From: Lysobacterales bacterium
GTDB lineage: Bacteria; Pseudomonadota; Gammaproteobacteria; Xanthomonadales; Xanthomonadaceae
Reading direction: 5' to 3'
DNA: 64,000 nt
NCBI GenBank assembly: GCA_016718605.1
Contig: JADKCY010000011.1
Location: forward strand, 62,001 to 126,000
Shown: positions 52,062 through 61,303 of the stretch, one piece after another
How positions within the stretch are numbered: the stretch's first letter is position 1
Layout of the letters: the number at the start of each line of letters is the position of its first letter
The notes under the pieces: model-generated
The model's input: only the letters and a program-made list of their open reading frames with translations
Told to the model about the DNA's origin: nothing
The model's database searches: none
Position numbers and translations under genes: made by a program

Positions 52062-52595
52062 TCAAAACGGTAGCGGCATTTGGCCCAAGAGAATCGATGC
52101 GCTGGCAAGCACCACACCGATACCGGTCGCTGCCAACACGTCGCTGGGATAGTGCAAGCCGAGAATGACACGTGATGCCGCGATGCTGGCGCTGAACGGG
52201 ATCAGCAGCCAAGCCAGCACCGGATAGTGCGCAAGGGCCACCAGCGTGAAGGACACTGCGTGCAGGGTGTGCCCGGAGGGAAAACTGAACTCGTCCAATG
52301 GGCGAACGAGCGGACGGATGCGTCGATCCGCGGCAAACGGCCGCGGACGTTTGGTCCAGCGTTTGAGTGCGCGATACAGCAGCAGGGCGCTGGCACCGGT
52401 CGCGGCCATGTGTGTGGACGCCGAAAGTCCGGCCCAGCCATCGGCCAGAACTATCAATGCCATCAGGCTGTACCACGCCACACCATCACCCAAGCGGCTG
52501 ATCGCGGCGAAGTAGCGACGCACCCAATGCCGATGGCCCCAGCGGTTTGCAGCTAGACAGAACGCCGATTCATGGCGGCTCAAACGGGTAGTCAT
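52062..52595 (-). CDS. PAP2-family lipid phosphatase
   Basis: A 178-residue polytopic membrane protein. The three PAP2 motifs are present: KRWTKRPRPF, the FPSGHTLHA segment with catalytic His, and SRVILGLHYPSDVLA. It dephosphorylates an isoprenoid or lipid phosphate. Its ATG overlaps the stop of the preceding glycosyltransferase gene (ATGA), so the two are co-expressed and may act on the same lipid. Confidence 0.9.
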   Translation of the reverse strand: MTTRLSRHESAFCLAANRWGHRHWVRRYFAAISRLGDGVAWYSLMALIVLADGWAGLSASTHMAATGASALLLYRALKRWTKRPRPFAADRRIRPLVRPLDEFSFPSGHTLHAVSFTLVALAHYPVLAWLLIPFSASIAASRVILGLHYPSDVLAATGIGVVLASASILLGQMPLPF

Positions 52596-53731
52596 GCGGC
52601 GGCCCTCCACGGCAATGATTGCAACAGTTCGGCAAAGTGTTCCGAGACGCTCTGTGGGCTGAGGTGTTCGATGGCGGTGCGCGCGGTTCGGCCAAGCGCC
52701 AGACAACGCTCAGCATCTGCTGCCAGGCGACCGACGGCTTCGATGAACGCCTCCTCATCACCACAGACGACAGAAGCGCCATGCGCGCCGTCGAGCAGGT
52801 GTTCGCGGGCGGCACCGTAGTGGTAAGCCACTGTCGCAATGCCACTGGCCATGGCTTCCAAAGTGACATTGCCAAAGGTTTCGGTGAGGCTGGGAAACAC
52901 GAACAGATCACCGGAGGCGAAATGCTCGGCCAGTGCCTCACCACGCTGCACGCCGCAGAACACGAAATCCGGGTTGGCTTCCGCAAGCGCTTGTCGTTCA
53001 GGTCCATCGCCGACCCAGATGAAGCGCGCCGCAGGAACCGTGGCCTGCAGTGTTCGGAACGCGCGAATGGCGAGTGATAGGTTTTTTTCTGCGGCAATAC
53101 GACCGACATAGATCAGCGCTGGGGCACCGTCCGCAAGGCCCCACTGCTGACGCAGCGCCGTGCGGCGACGGGTGGGATTGAACAATTGCGTATCCACGGC
53201 GCGACGCAGCAGGCGAACATGCTCGAAACCCTGTGCTTGCAGAAAATCGGAGAGTTCTTGCGTCGGTACTAGGGTCGCCTGCGCACTATTGTGAAAGTGC
53301 CGCATCCAGCGGAACACCGCAGGACGAAGCCAGCCGGCGCCATAGCGTTCAACGTAGTCATCAAAACGCGTGTGAAAGCCGGTGGCAGCGGGAATTCCCA
53401 GGCGATTGGCGACGCGGACCGCGGACCAGCCAAGTGGTCCTTCGGTGGCGACATAGATGGCACGTGGGCGCTGCACCTGCCAGCGCTGCAAAAGCGTTCG
53501 ACCCGATGGCAGTCCAAAGCGCAGGCCGGGATAGCGTGGCAGGCCTGCGCCGCGGACCAGCAGATGATCCGTCTGCGCTGCCGTGGCGTCTGATTGCGCG
53601 GGTCGAATCACTTCGACGCGGTGGCCCAGGCTGCGCAAACCCAGTTCGAGACTTTGGACGGTCAGCGCGACGCCGTTGACTTCGGGCGGGTAAGTTTCGC
53701 TGACGATGGCGAAGTGATCAGTGTTGGCCAT
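52592..53731 (-). CDS. Glycosyltransferase family 4
   Basis: A 379-residue GT-B enzyme. The N-terminal part has SETYPPEVNGVALTVQSLE, as in MgtA/SQD2-like mannosyl- and sulfoquinovosyl-transferases. The C-terminal domain shows YVGRIAAEKNLSLAIRAF, FVFPSLTETFGNVTLEAMAS (with the EX7E-type acidic residues). Likely transfers a sugar to diacylglycerol or a similar lipid at the cytoplasmic face. It is coupled to a PAP2 phosphatase gene. Confidence 0.88.
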   Translation of the reverse strand: MANTDHFAIVSETYPPEVNGVALTVQSLELGLRSLGHRVEVIRPAQSDATAAQTDHLLVRGAGLPRYPGLRFGLPSGRTLLQRWQVQRPRAIYVATEGPLGWSAVRVANRLGIPAATGFHTRFDDYVERYGAGWLRPAVFRWMRHFHNSAQATLVPTQELSDFLQAQGFEHVRLLRRAVDTQLFNPTRRRTALRQQWGLADGAPALIYVGRIAAEKNLSLAIRAFRTLQATVPAARFIWVGDGPERQALAEANPDFVFCGVQRGEALAEHFASGDLFVFPSLTETFGNVTLEAMASGIATVAYHYGAAREHLLDGAHGASVVCGDEEAFIEAVGRLAADAERCLALGRTARTAIEHLSPQSVSEHFAELLQSLPWRAAA

Positions 53732-53803
53732 GTCTGCACTGTGCGTGCAGGCAGTGGCGGCATCGTGACCATCCGATGACGACCGTGTGACGGACGCATC
53801 ACC

Positions 53804-55318
53804 TCACTTCATCAGGCCGCCCAGCACACCGCGCAGGAGCTTGCGACTCAGTTGATTGCCCGCCGTGCGCATGGCGGACTTTGCCATGGCTTCCACCGCA
53901 CCTTGGCGGCGGCTGGTGCCGAACATCCATTCGCTGAGTTTTTTGGTGATCGGATTGGCCTCCTCTGCAGTGGCGTTTGGGGTCGGCGCAGGGCCCGTGT
54001 TTGCGCTCGGTGCAGCTGACGGAACCGGCGCACGTTGGCCTTCCGCCTGCGCGCGAGCCGCCAGCTTTTCGTAGGCAGATTCGCGGTTGATCGCAGTGTC
54101 GTACTTGCCGCCCACAGGACTGCGCATGCGCTGGATCTGGCGTTCTTCCGGTGAGATTGCGCCCATCCTGCAGCGCGGCGGAGCGATCAGGGCGCGCTGT
54201 ACCGGCATCGGAACGCCCTTGTCTTGTAGCGTCGACACCAGCGCTTCACCCACCGCGAGTTCGGTGATGACCTTGGCGACATCCAGATTCGGGTTGCTCG
54301 CAAAGGTTTCCGCCGCCGCACGTACCGCCTTCTGATCGCGCGGCGTGAAGGCGCGCAGCGCGTGTTGGACACGGTTTCCCAACTGACCCAGCACGGTATC
54401 TGGCACATCATCCGGATTCTGCGAACAGAAATACACGCCAACACCCTTGGAGCGGATCAAACGAACTACTTGCTCAACACGCTGCAACAGGGCGGGCGGG
54501 CAGTCGTCAAACAACAGATGCGCCTCGTCAAAAAAGAACACGACTTTGGGCTGCTCAAGATCGCCAACTTCTGGCAAGTTCTCGAACAGTTCCGACAACA
54601 ACCACAGCAGAAAACTCGAATACAACCGCGGCTTGAGTATCAGTTGATCGGCAGCGAGCACGTTGATGATGCCGCGACCGCTCATGTCCTGACGCATGAA
54701 GTCGTTCAATTCCAGCGCTGGCTCGCCAAAGAAGAACTTGCCGCCATCGCTCTCCAACCGCAGCAACTGGCGTTGGATGGCCGCAATGCTGGGGGCGCTG
54801 ACCAAACCGAGTTTCGCGGAGACCTCGGCGCGATGCTCGGCGATGAAGCCGAGCAGGGCACGCAGATCGTCCAGGTCGATCAGCAGCAGGCCCTCGTCAT
54901 CGGCCAAACGGAAGACGATATCGAGCACGCCAGCCTGGGTGTCATTGAGCTCCAACACGCGTGACAGCAAGGACGGCCCCATTTCGCTGACCGTGGTGCG
55001 TACGGGATGACCGAGCGCGCCGTAGAGGTCCCAGAACACCACTGGGTTGGCTTCGTTCTGATAGCTCTCAATGCCTATCTGGGCGACGCGCGCATGCAGC
55101 TTCTCGGACGCTGTTCCGACTTGACAGAGTCCGGCAAGGTCACCTTTCACGTCGGCCAGAAACACCGGCACACCCATCCGCGAAAAGCCTTCGGCCAGCA
55201 CCATCAGACTGACGGACTTGCCAGTTCCGGTCGCACCCGCGATCAGGCCGTGTCGATTGCCGAATTTGCCGAGCAGGTGAACCTGCGAATCGCCCTTGCC
55301 AATCAGGATGTCAGCCAC
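53804..55318 (-). CDS. HerA-like ATPase, DUF853/YjgR family
   Basis: A 504-residue P-loop ATPase. Walker A is GATGTGKS at residues 28-35, and Walker B VVFFFDEAHLLF lies near 258. RRMG-type text, CSQNPDDVPDTVLGQLGNRV and KYDTAINRESAYE, matches DUF853. The last 90 residues are a low-complexity Ala/Pro linker and a basic tail. DNA translocation is assumed from HerA similarity; the cellular role is unknown. No nuclease partner (NurA) is adjacent. Confidence 0.88.
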   Translation of the reverse strand: MADILIGKGDSQVHLLGKFGNRHGLIAGATGTGKSVSLMVLAEGFSRMGVPVFLADVKGDLAGLCQVGTASEKLHARVAQIGIESYQNEANPVVFWDLYGALGHPVRTTVSEMGPSLLSRVLELNDTQAGVLDIVFRLADDEGLLLIDLDDLRALLGFIAEHRAEVSAKLGLVSAPSIAAIQRQLLRLESDGGKFFFGEPALELNDFMRQDMSGRGIINVLAADQLILKPRLYSSFLLWLLSELFENLPEVGDLEQPKVVFFFDEAHLLFDDCPPALLQRVEQVVRLIRSKGVGVYFCSQNPDDVPDTVLGQLGNRVQHALRAFTPRDQKAVRAAAETFASNPNLDVAKVITELAVGEALVSTLQDKGVPMPVQRALIAPPRCRMGAISPEERQIQRMRSPVGGKYDTAINRESAYEKLAARAQAEGQRAPVPSAAPSANTGPAPTPNATAEEANPITKKLSEWMFGTSRRQGAVEAMAKSAMRTAGNQLSRKLLRGVLGGLMK

Positions 55319-55428
55319 GCTGTGCTCCGCAATGAGGGTTTGATTTGGCGATTGTAGGGCGAGGTCGAGTGGAATTGCCTAGAATTGCCGCCCTTGGCCG
55401 TGCGGCGCGGCCTGATCTGGAATCCAAG

Positions 55429-56946
55429 ATGGCGTGGTGGCAGCAGGATAGAACCAAGGCAGGACGCGGGTGCGTTTCGGCAGCACTGATGATGGCAGGA
55501 CTGTTGCTGTCCATTCTTGGATTGAGCGCATGTGCAGGTAAATCCGCTCGGCCGGCGCAAGCCAACGATACGGCGCAGGCTGAGCAGGCATTGATGGCTT
55601 TCGAGTCGCGCCTGGAAGCTGCGTTGACCTTGATGGAGCGTCTGCGCGCGGGAGAAGTTATCGAAAACGATACCCTGCGCGCCGCACGCGATGCGCTGCG
55701 CGAACCCGCCGAGGCCTGCCTCGCCGTGCCGAGCTGCGACCCAGCGCGCGTGCTGTCGGGTTACGAAAAACTCGCAGGTGAAGGGCTGGCCATTCAGGGC
55801 GACACTAGCGACGATTTGGCGGAATCCGGCGTAAACGACAAACAGATCGAGACACTCGACGAGGCGGATTCCGCGCTGCTGGCTGATTTTCCAGAAGCAC
55901 AGCGCACCATCAGCTTGTTGAACGGTCGCGAGTTGCGCGACCTGATTGCATTGAACACACCGGTCAAAGCGGCCATGGTCGAGTGGCTCACATGGATGCG
56001 GCCCAATCTGATTACGGCATACGAAAACTATCAGTACCTGCGGCATTTGATGTGGCCGGAGTATCAGCAGGCGGGTCTGCCCGAAGCGCTGTTGTTCGGC
56101 ATTCTTGCAAAGGAGTCCGGAGGTCGCGTGCATGCGGTATCGCGTGCGGGGGCGAGTGGACCCTTGCAGTTCATGTATCAAACCGGTCTGGGCTACGGCT
56201 TGGGGCGCGTGGATGGTTTTGACACGCGCTTTGATCCGCAATTGGCGGCGCGCGCCAGCGTTGCCTATCTCAATGATCGCTTTGCCGAGCTGAACCACAA
56301 TCTTGAATTGTCACTGGCGGCCTACAACGGTGGCGAAGGACGTATTCGTCGGTTGTATACAGGTAGTGGCGGCAAGCCCTATTGGGATCGCCGCATTCGC
56401 GGGCAATTGCCCGCAGAGACGCAGGACTATGTGCCGATGGTGCTGGCGGCTGCTTGGCTGTTTCTGCACCCCGAAGAAGCAGGACTGGTTTTCCCTACGA
56501 TTGATGCCACGCCCGGCACGCTGGTATTGCAGCAACCGACCAGTTTGAATGAGTTGACGATGTGCCTCGGGCAGGGCGATACCCGCGAGGGCTGGTTTCG
56601 CGTGCTGCGCAATCTCAACCCGCGCCTGCAGCCGCACGCCCCGCTGTCGGCGGGCACCACCCTGCAGGCACCGCAACGATTGATCGATGATTACCAACGC
56701 GGCTGCGTCGCCGGTGCGCGGCTGCAATTGGCGCAGCAATTGGCCGCCGCAAGCAAACCCACCGTGCCGCCGGTTGGCGCCGTGGCCAATTCGTACCGCG
56801 TGCGAGCGGGCGACTCCTTGCATGGCATTGCGCGGCGTTACGGGTGTTCGGTGAGCACACTTGCAAGTGCCAATGGCATTCGTGCGCCTCGGTACCTGAT
56901 CCGTCCGGGTCAAGCACTGCAATTGCAGAGCTGCAGTCGTAGCTGA
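55429..56946 (+). CDS. Lipoprotein lytic transglycosylase with LysM (MltD-like)
   Basis: A 505-residue lipoprotein. The lipobox LSAC ends at Cys35 (from ATG 55429); a later start at 55489 would also keep it. The GH23 transglycosylase domain has ILAKESGG with catalytic Glu229, followed by ASGPLQFMYQTGLGYGL and LAAYNGGEGRIRR. A LysM domain is at about 455-500 (YRVRAGDSLHGIARRYGCSV). It cleaves peptidoglycan glycan strands at the outer membrane. MltD usually carries two LysM repeats; only one is clear here. Its stop overlaps the miaA start (TGATG). Confidence 0.9.
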   Translation: MAWWQQDRTKAGRGCVSAALMMAGLLLSILGLSACAGKSARPAQANDTAQAEQALMAFESRLEAALTLMERLRAGEVIENDTLRAARDALREPAEACLAVPSCDPARVLSGYEKLAGEGLAIQGDTSDDLAESGVNDKQIETLDEADSALLADFPEAQRTISLLNGRELRDLIALNTPVKAAMVEWLTWMRPNLITAYENYQYLRHLMWPEYQQAGLPEALLFGILAKESGGRVHAVSRAGASGPLQFMYQTGLGYGLGRVDGFDTRFDPQLAARASVAYLNDRFAELNHNLELSLAAYNGGEGRIRRLYTGSGGKPYWDRRIRGQLPAETQDYVPMVLAAAWLFLHPEEAGLVFPTIDATPGTLVLQQPTSLNELTMCLGQGDTREGWFRVLRNLNPRLQPHAPLSAGTTLQAPQRLIDDYQRGCVAGARLQLAQQLAAASKPTVPPVGAVANSYRVRAGDSLHGIARRYGCSVSTLASANGIRAPRYLIRPGQALQLQSCSRS

Positions 56947-57902
56947 TGGCTGCCGATACGCGCCCGCTGGCAATTGCGCTGATGGGGCCGACGGCATCGG
57001 GAAAGACCGCCCTTGCAGTAGAGTGGGCGCAGCGTCTGAATGCGCAAATCATCAGTGTCGATTCGGCATTGGTGTATCGCGGCCTTACTATTGGTGCGGC
57101 CAAACCGGATGCCGCCACCTTGGCCGTGGCGCCACACGCCATGATCGATGTGCGTGACCCGCACGAGGTCTATTCTGCTGGCGATTTCGCCAGCGACGCG
57201 CGGGCCTGCATGCACGCCGCGCAGCAGCGCGGGCAGTTGCCGCTGCTGGTGGGCGGCACGGGTCTGTACTTTCGATCGGTCTTGGGTGGTTTGGCGCCGA
57301 TGCCCGCATCAGACCCAGCCATTCGCGGGGAGATCGAGCAGCAGGCGAGCGCCGAGGGCTGGGCTGCGTTGCATCGGCAATTGGCGGCAATCGATCCCGT
57401 TGCAGCGGCGCGCATTCATGCCACCGATCCTCAACGCATCAGCCGTGCACTGGAGGTTTACCGTGTCAGTGGTCGCCCGATCACCGCATGGCAGCGCGAG
57501 GGTGAGCGCACCGACCGCCTGCCCTTTCGTGTCCTCAAGCTGGTATTGGCACCGCTGGACCGTGCTGTTCTACACGTACGGATCGCGCAGCGTTTTGATC
57601 AGATGTTGCAGCAGGGTTTGATCGACGAAGTACGCGCACTGATGACGGATTCGCGCTTGCACCCGGATCTGCCATCAATGCGCGCCGTTGGCTATCGTCA
57701 GACGTGGCAACATTTGCGTGGCGACTTTGATCTGGACAGCTTACGTTTGCAGGGCATTGCCGCGACGCGTCAACTGGCCAAGCGCCAGCTCACGTGGCTG
57801 CGCGGTGAATTGGATCTGCGTTGGTTCGACGCGGAATTGCAGCGAGGTGGATTGGAATGCGCGCTGCGCGACTTCATCGCATGTCAGCGAATCCGCGGAT
57901 GA
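56946..57902 (+). CDS. miaA: tRNA dimethylallyltransferase
   Basis: A 318-residue enzyme with P-loop GPTASGKT at residues 14-21, then SVDSALVYRGLTIGAAKP, the segment LPLLVGGTGLYFRSVLGG and a C-terminal QLAKRQLTWLRGE region. It adds a dimethylallyl group to A37 of tRNAs. Start overlaps the previous stop by one base. Unlike in E. coli, hfq does not follow; 170 bp of apparently non-coding DNA lead to a convergent chemotaxis gene. Confidence 0.96.
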   Translation: MAADTRPLAIALMGPTASGKTALAVEWAQRLNAQIISVDSALVYRGLTIGAAKPDAATLAVAPHAMIDVRDPHEVYSAGDFASDARACMHAAQQRGQLPLLVGGTGLYFRSVLGGLAPMPASDPAIRGEIEQQASAEGWAALHRQLAAIDPVAAARIHATDPQRISRALEVYRVSGRPITAWQREGERTDRLPFRVLKLVLAPLDRAVLHVRIAQRFDQMLQQGLIDEVRALMTDSRLHPDLPSMRAVGYRQTWQHLRGDFDLDSLRLQGIAATRQLAKRQLTWLRGELDLRWFDAELQRGGLECALRDFIACQRIRG

Positions 57903-58072
57903 TCCAGCGTAGGATTTTTCCTACCGGCAGTCGGCGTGGGCTCCGATAGATACGCTGGTGCGCAAAGCGCAACCTTCGCTGGCCACCGAAAACAGCTTAC
58001 TCCCCTGGGAGCTGCCCGGATCGCGGACGAGGCGTCCGGGCGGTGGCGGTTTTCCAGATCCCGTGCACGCCA

Positions 58073-59212
58073 TCACGCTACGGCAACTCGCTTCGACAGG
58101 CTCAGCGCGTCATCAACGGCAAAGCTCACAAGCAAAGACCAAGGCGATTTGCTGTTACCCGCGGAAATCGGATGCATGACGCGTAGCATTCCACGCTCAT
58201 CCACATGATGATGTGCGACGCCATTGCGAACACACCTTTGTGCCGCCGCGGGCAGGTCATCGGCGGCTTGACCAAGCAGGCTTGGATCGTGATGGGTCAC
58301 GTACCGACAGGCATTGGATAGCAGCATCAGTCGGCCCACACCGAATGGCCGAATGAGGCTGAGTTCCTGCTGGAGTTGCGCCAAGGTGATGTCTGCGCCG
58401 ACCACGCCGCCAAATTTTCCGCGCAGGATCATCGGCGACATGAAGGACGTGATACGCAGGGTCTTGCCGCCTGCCGGGTAGTCGTAGGGCTCCATCAAAA
58501 CGTCCGTGCCGGCACGCCGGGGTAGCTCGTAGTAGTCGTTGAGTCCAGGTGTGGCGTAGTCCACCAACGGTTCCAGTCGAAGGTCACCCGATCCACGGTT
58601 CCAATACGGGATGAATCTCCCGCTGTCATCGTGTCCTTGATGGCCGACATGCTCGGCATCGCGTCCGTCAAGCACATTCGTCTCGCAGCAGCAGGAGAAA
58701 GCGAGTACATCGGTATGCTGACGCAGCACTTCCGCCATGATCGCATTGATCGCTTTGCGGGGCGGTGTGATTCCTTGCAAAAGCAGTCCTTGGATGACAT
58801 GTTGGATCCCATGCACTGCACTGGCGATCGTGGCCCATCGTGTTTCGATGGCAGAGGCTTCCGCTCTGGCGATCAAGACCGCATTTTCAATCAGCCCGGC
58901 ACGTTCGGCTTGGGCAATCTCCTCACTGGCATCCTGGGTTTCACGTTGAATGCCGTCGACGAGGTGAGCGATATCGCCGGTTGCCGAAGCCGTCTGCTGC
59001 GCCAATTGCCGGACTTCGGATGCGACGACCGCAAAACCGCGCCCGGCAGTACCTGCGCGTGCCGCTTCAACCGCGGCGTTCAGGGCCAGCAGATTGGTGT
59101 GACGCGCCACTTGATCAATGCTCCCGGTCACCGCTGCAATCTGTTTCGAGCGTTCCTGCAGGCGATGAACCAAGTGTTTGACTTGGGCGAAAAAATTGTG
59201 AACCTCGGCCAT
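58073..59212 (-). CDS. Soluble methyl-accepting chemotaxis transducer with C-terminal Cache-like domain
   Basis: A 379-residue protein without transmembrane helices. The N-terminal half is an MCP signalling hairpin tip (VARHTNLLALNAAVEAARAG, RGFAVVASEVRQLAQQ). The C-terminal half has Cache/PDC text (NVLDGRDAEHVGHQGHDDSG; GVVGADITLAQLQQELSL). Sensor and output are in reversed order relative to ordinary MCPs. GTG 59230 is an alternative start with a GAGGG site. It lies downstream of the metallophore-type operon on the same strand, separated by a hairpin, and could be unrelated. Confidence 0.85.
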   Translation of the reverse strand: MAEVHNFFAQVKHLVHRLQERSKQIAAVTGSIDQVARHTNLLALNAAVEAARAGTAGRGFAVVASEVRQLAQQTASATGDIAHLVDGIQRETQDASEEIAQAERAGLIENAVLIARAEASAIETRWATIASAVHGIQHVIQGLLLQGITPPRKAINAIMAEVLRQHTDVLAFSCCCETNVLDGRDAEHVGHQGHDDSGRFIPYWNRGSGDLRLEPLVDYATPGLNDYYELPRRAGTDVLMEPYDYPAGGKTLRITSFMSPMILRGKFGGVVGADITLAQLQQELSLIRPFGVGRLMLLSNACRYVTHHDPSLLGQAADDLPAAAQRCVRNGVAHHHVDERGMLRVMHPISAGNSKSPWSLLVSFAVDDALSLSKRVAVA

Positions 59213-59559
59213 GCTCAAGCCCCACTGCACAGGTCCAACCCTCAGGTTGGTTGAGTCGTTGCGTGTTGTCGTGCTGCACCGCGCGGTGGGCGCATCCGCT
59301 CGGGCGCAAACACTGCAATGTTCAGGCCAAGAGCAAAATAGGGACGCGGGTTATCGCGCACAATGGCCGATTTCTGACGTCCCTGTGCCAGCGGAACGCC
59401 AGAATTTCGGTAACCGAAGCGAAATCGTTGGCTGCCAGATACGCAGGCCCATCGTGTTGTCATGTGCCAAGAAGTCGGCGAAAAGCAGACCGTTGGGGGA
59501 TGTGCAGCTGGCACTCAAAGCCTGACAGGCTTTGGGCGCAGATCGCCATGTGGGTCGTC
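59213..59559. other. 347-bp spacer between metallophore-type operon and MCP gene
   Basis: No supported gene; short open frames on both strands have no protein features. Besides the terminator-like hairpin at 59516-59534 I see nothing specific. The MCP promoter should be here. Confidence 0.35.
59516..59534 (-). terminator. Hairpin ending the bufA-bufB-bufC operon
   Basis: CAAAGCCT (59516-59523) pairs perfectly with AGGCTTTG (59527-59534), with a three-base loop, 26 bases beyond the DUF2063 stop codon. A clear T-tract is missing. Confidence 0.45.
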
Positions 59560-60324
59560 CTAAAATTGCGTACCGAGGACAATCTGACGTTCACGAAGGC
59601 GATCAAGCAGCGCAGACCCAGCGGCAATGAATGACGCGGCATCGCTGAATTTGGACTGCCCGGCAAGACACTCCAAATGCCATCGACCCGTTTGCTGGTT
59701 GGTGGCTTGGAGTTGGGTCATTAGCGCGAAGGTCAACGCGTCGATACGACTGAAACGCACCTTGAAGTCGCTCCCGCGATGCAGCAGGAAAAAGCTGGGC
59801 TCGGATAGTGGTTCCGTTGGCTGAAACTCCGGACGGATGCGATCCACCGCAAAACGGTAGGCCAACGGCCATGCCAGCGGAGATAGCACCGGCACGCCAT
59901 CGAGCAGATTGCCTTCGGGATCGATACGCGTCGTGTCGATCGCTGCATCACTGATCGCCAATGCAAGCTCGGCCCATTCGTAGTGAGCCAATTCGCGCAG
60001 GAACGGCAGGCTCAACCTTCCTTGCTGCTCGAGCGTGCTGAGCCAGGCGATGAACTCGCGCCCCAACTCGGGGAACAGCGGTGTGCGCGCCCTGTGCTCG
60101 CGGAAGAAGTCGTGGACCTGTGCATCCCACCAAGGTTTGCCGCGCAGACCTGCGATGACCGGAAACTGTGCACTCAATAGAGAGTGCAGATTGTTGTAGA
60201 GCAGGTCCTGATAGACCTTGAGTCGACGGGGTTCGATGTTTGCTGGGCCCGCTTGGGCTGGATCGCGGAGGGCGCGTGTCAGCGCAAACTGCTGCGCACG
60301 CAGGGTGTCAGGCGCGCTGTGCAC
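59560..60324 (-). CDS. DUF2063 partner protein of MNIO enzyme (BufC/HvfC-like)
   Basis: A 254-residue protein. The N-terminal DUF2063 region has RRLKVYQDLLYNNLHSLLSA, QFPVIAGLRGKPWWDAQVHD, FFREHRARTPLFPELGREF. The C-terminal half is a mixed domain ending LLDRLRERQIVLGTQF. DUF2063 proteins partner DUF692 enzymes and are thought to present the precursor peptide. The start was set at GTG 60324, giving a 17-bp overlap with the DUF692 gene, because homologous sequence starts there. DUF2063 was once called a DNA-binding domain; a peptide-binding role is favoured in this context. Confidence 0.85.
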   Translation of the reverse strand: MHSAPDTLRAQQFALTRALRDPAQAGPANIEPRRLKVYQDLLYNNLHSLLSAQFPVIAGLRGKPWWDAQVHDFFREHRARTPLFPELGREFIAWLSTLEQQGRLSLPFLRELAHYEWAELALAISDAAIDTTRIDPEGNLLDGVPVLSPLAWPLAYRFAVDRIRPEFQPTEPLSEPSFFLLHRGSDFKVRFSRIDALTFALMTQLQATNQQTGRWHLECLAGQSKFSDAASFIAAGSALLDRLRERQIVLGTQF

Positions 60325-61153
60325 GGGCGTCCTGCGCGAGAAAAGTCTGTTGACAACGTGCCATGCGGTCGACTTCCTGCAAAAGCGCGGGGAGCGATGG
60401 AAAGTTGAAATCGCGCTCCAGCAAGGTCGGCTGCAGGCCGCAATGTGTATAAGCCTGTTCCAGCAAGTCCCAGACGGGATCGATGACATCTGCCCCATGA
60501 GTATCGATGATCAGATCCGGTGCTTCGACGAAGTGTCCCGCAATGTGCAGCCCACGCACCCGTTCGGCGGGCAGGGCACGCAGGAATGTCGCCGCGTCGT
60601 AGCCATGATTGACACTGTTGACGTAGATGTTGTTCACGTCGAGCAGCAGATCGCAATCGGCCTCCCGCAAAACCGCAGCGATGAAGTCAATCTCCGGCAT
60701 CGCCTGAAATGGCGCGGCATAGTAGGAAACATTCTCCAGTGCGATGCGCCGTTGCAGCGCGTCTTGAACTTGGCCGACCCGATTCGCCACGTGGCGGACG
60801 GCTTCTTCGGTAAATGGCAGCGGCAGCAGATCGTAGAGCTGTCCGTCATCGCTGCAAAAACTCAGGTGATCGCTATACAGCGGGGTTTCCATGCGATCCA
60901 AAAAATCCCGCAAGCGACGCAGATACAAGGTGTCCAGCGGCTCCGGTCCTCCAATCGAGAGTGACAAACCGTGGCAATTGATCGGGTAGTGCGCACGCAA
61001 TTGGTCGAGTGCCCTGGCGCGCTTGCCGCCGACGCTGATCCAGTTTTCGGGGGCAAGCTCAAGAAAGCCGATGCTGTCGGTTTGCAGTTCGCAGAGGGCG
61101 TCGAGCAGGCCACGTCGCAGGCCCAGTCCGCAGTGCAGTCGTTCCGGATTCAT
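60308..61153 (-). CDS. DUF692 multinuclear non-heme iron oxidase (BufB/HvfB-like)
   Basis: A 281-residue TIM-barrel MNIO enzyme. Metal-binding signatures are complete: NCHGLSLSIGG, LYSDHLSF, ALENVSYYA, LLLDVNNIYVNSVNHG, LHIAGH, IDTHGADVIDPVW and LLERDFNFP. Enzymes of this family use two or three irons to oxidise cysteines of a precursor peptide to thiooxazole, oxazolone/thioamide or similar groups that bind copper. The gene sits between the Cys-rich precursor and the DUF2063 partner, exactly the bufferin/HvfA order. Chemistry on this precursor is inferred. Confidence 0.92.
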   Translation of the reverse strand: MNPERLHCGLGLRRGLLDALCELQTDSIGFLELAPENWISVGGKRARALDQLRAHYPINCHGLSLSIGGPEPLDTLYLRRLRDFLDRMETPLYSDHLSFCSDDGQLYDLLPLPFTEEAVRHVANRVGQVQDALQRRIALENVSYYAAPFQAMPEIDFIAAVLREADCDLLLDVNNIYVNSVNHGYDAATFLRALPAERVRGLHIAGHFVEAPDLIIDTHGADVIDPVWDLLEQAYTHCGLQPTLLERDFNFPSLPALLQEVDRMARCQQTFLAQDARAQRA

Positions 61154-61303
61154 CGTTGTCTCGTTGGCAGATGGCTGAAAAAGTGCTTCCCGCCTTCCCG
61201 CCGCGGGGGGGGCGGGGGCCGGGCCCGGCCCGGGGGCCGCTTGCGAACTAGCAGGGGAGCCAAATGGGTGGCGCTGTGAGCATCCACACCGCCACCCGAA
61301 GCA
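61154..61303. other. GC-extreme intergenic palindrome between precursor and MNIO genes
   Basis: The stretch 61198-61240 is almost pure G and C, with a run of eight G and a 16-bp perfect palindrome GGGCCGGGCCCGGCCC at 61216-61231. It lies 63 bp upstream of the bufB start. It could be an RNA hairpin lowering enzyme expression relative to the precursor, or a spot prone to sequencing error. Confidence 0.6.

Noticed and set aside
59242..59514. 90-codon minus-strand frame in the spacer before the MCP gene
   Set aside because: Its composition is low-information and no ribosome site or homologous feature was seen.
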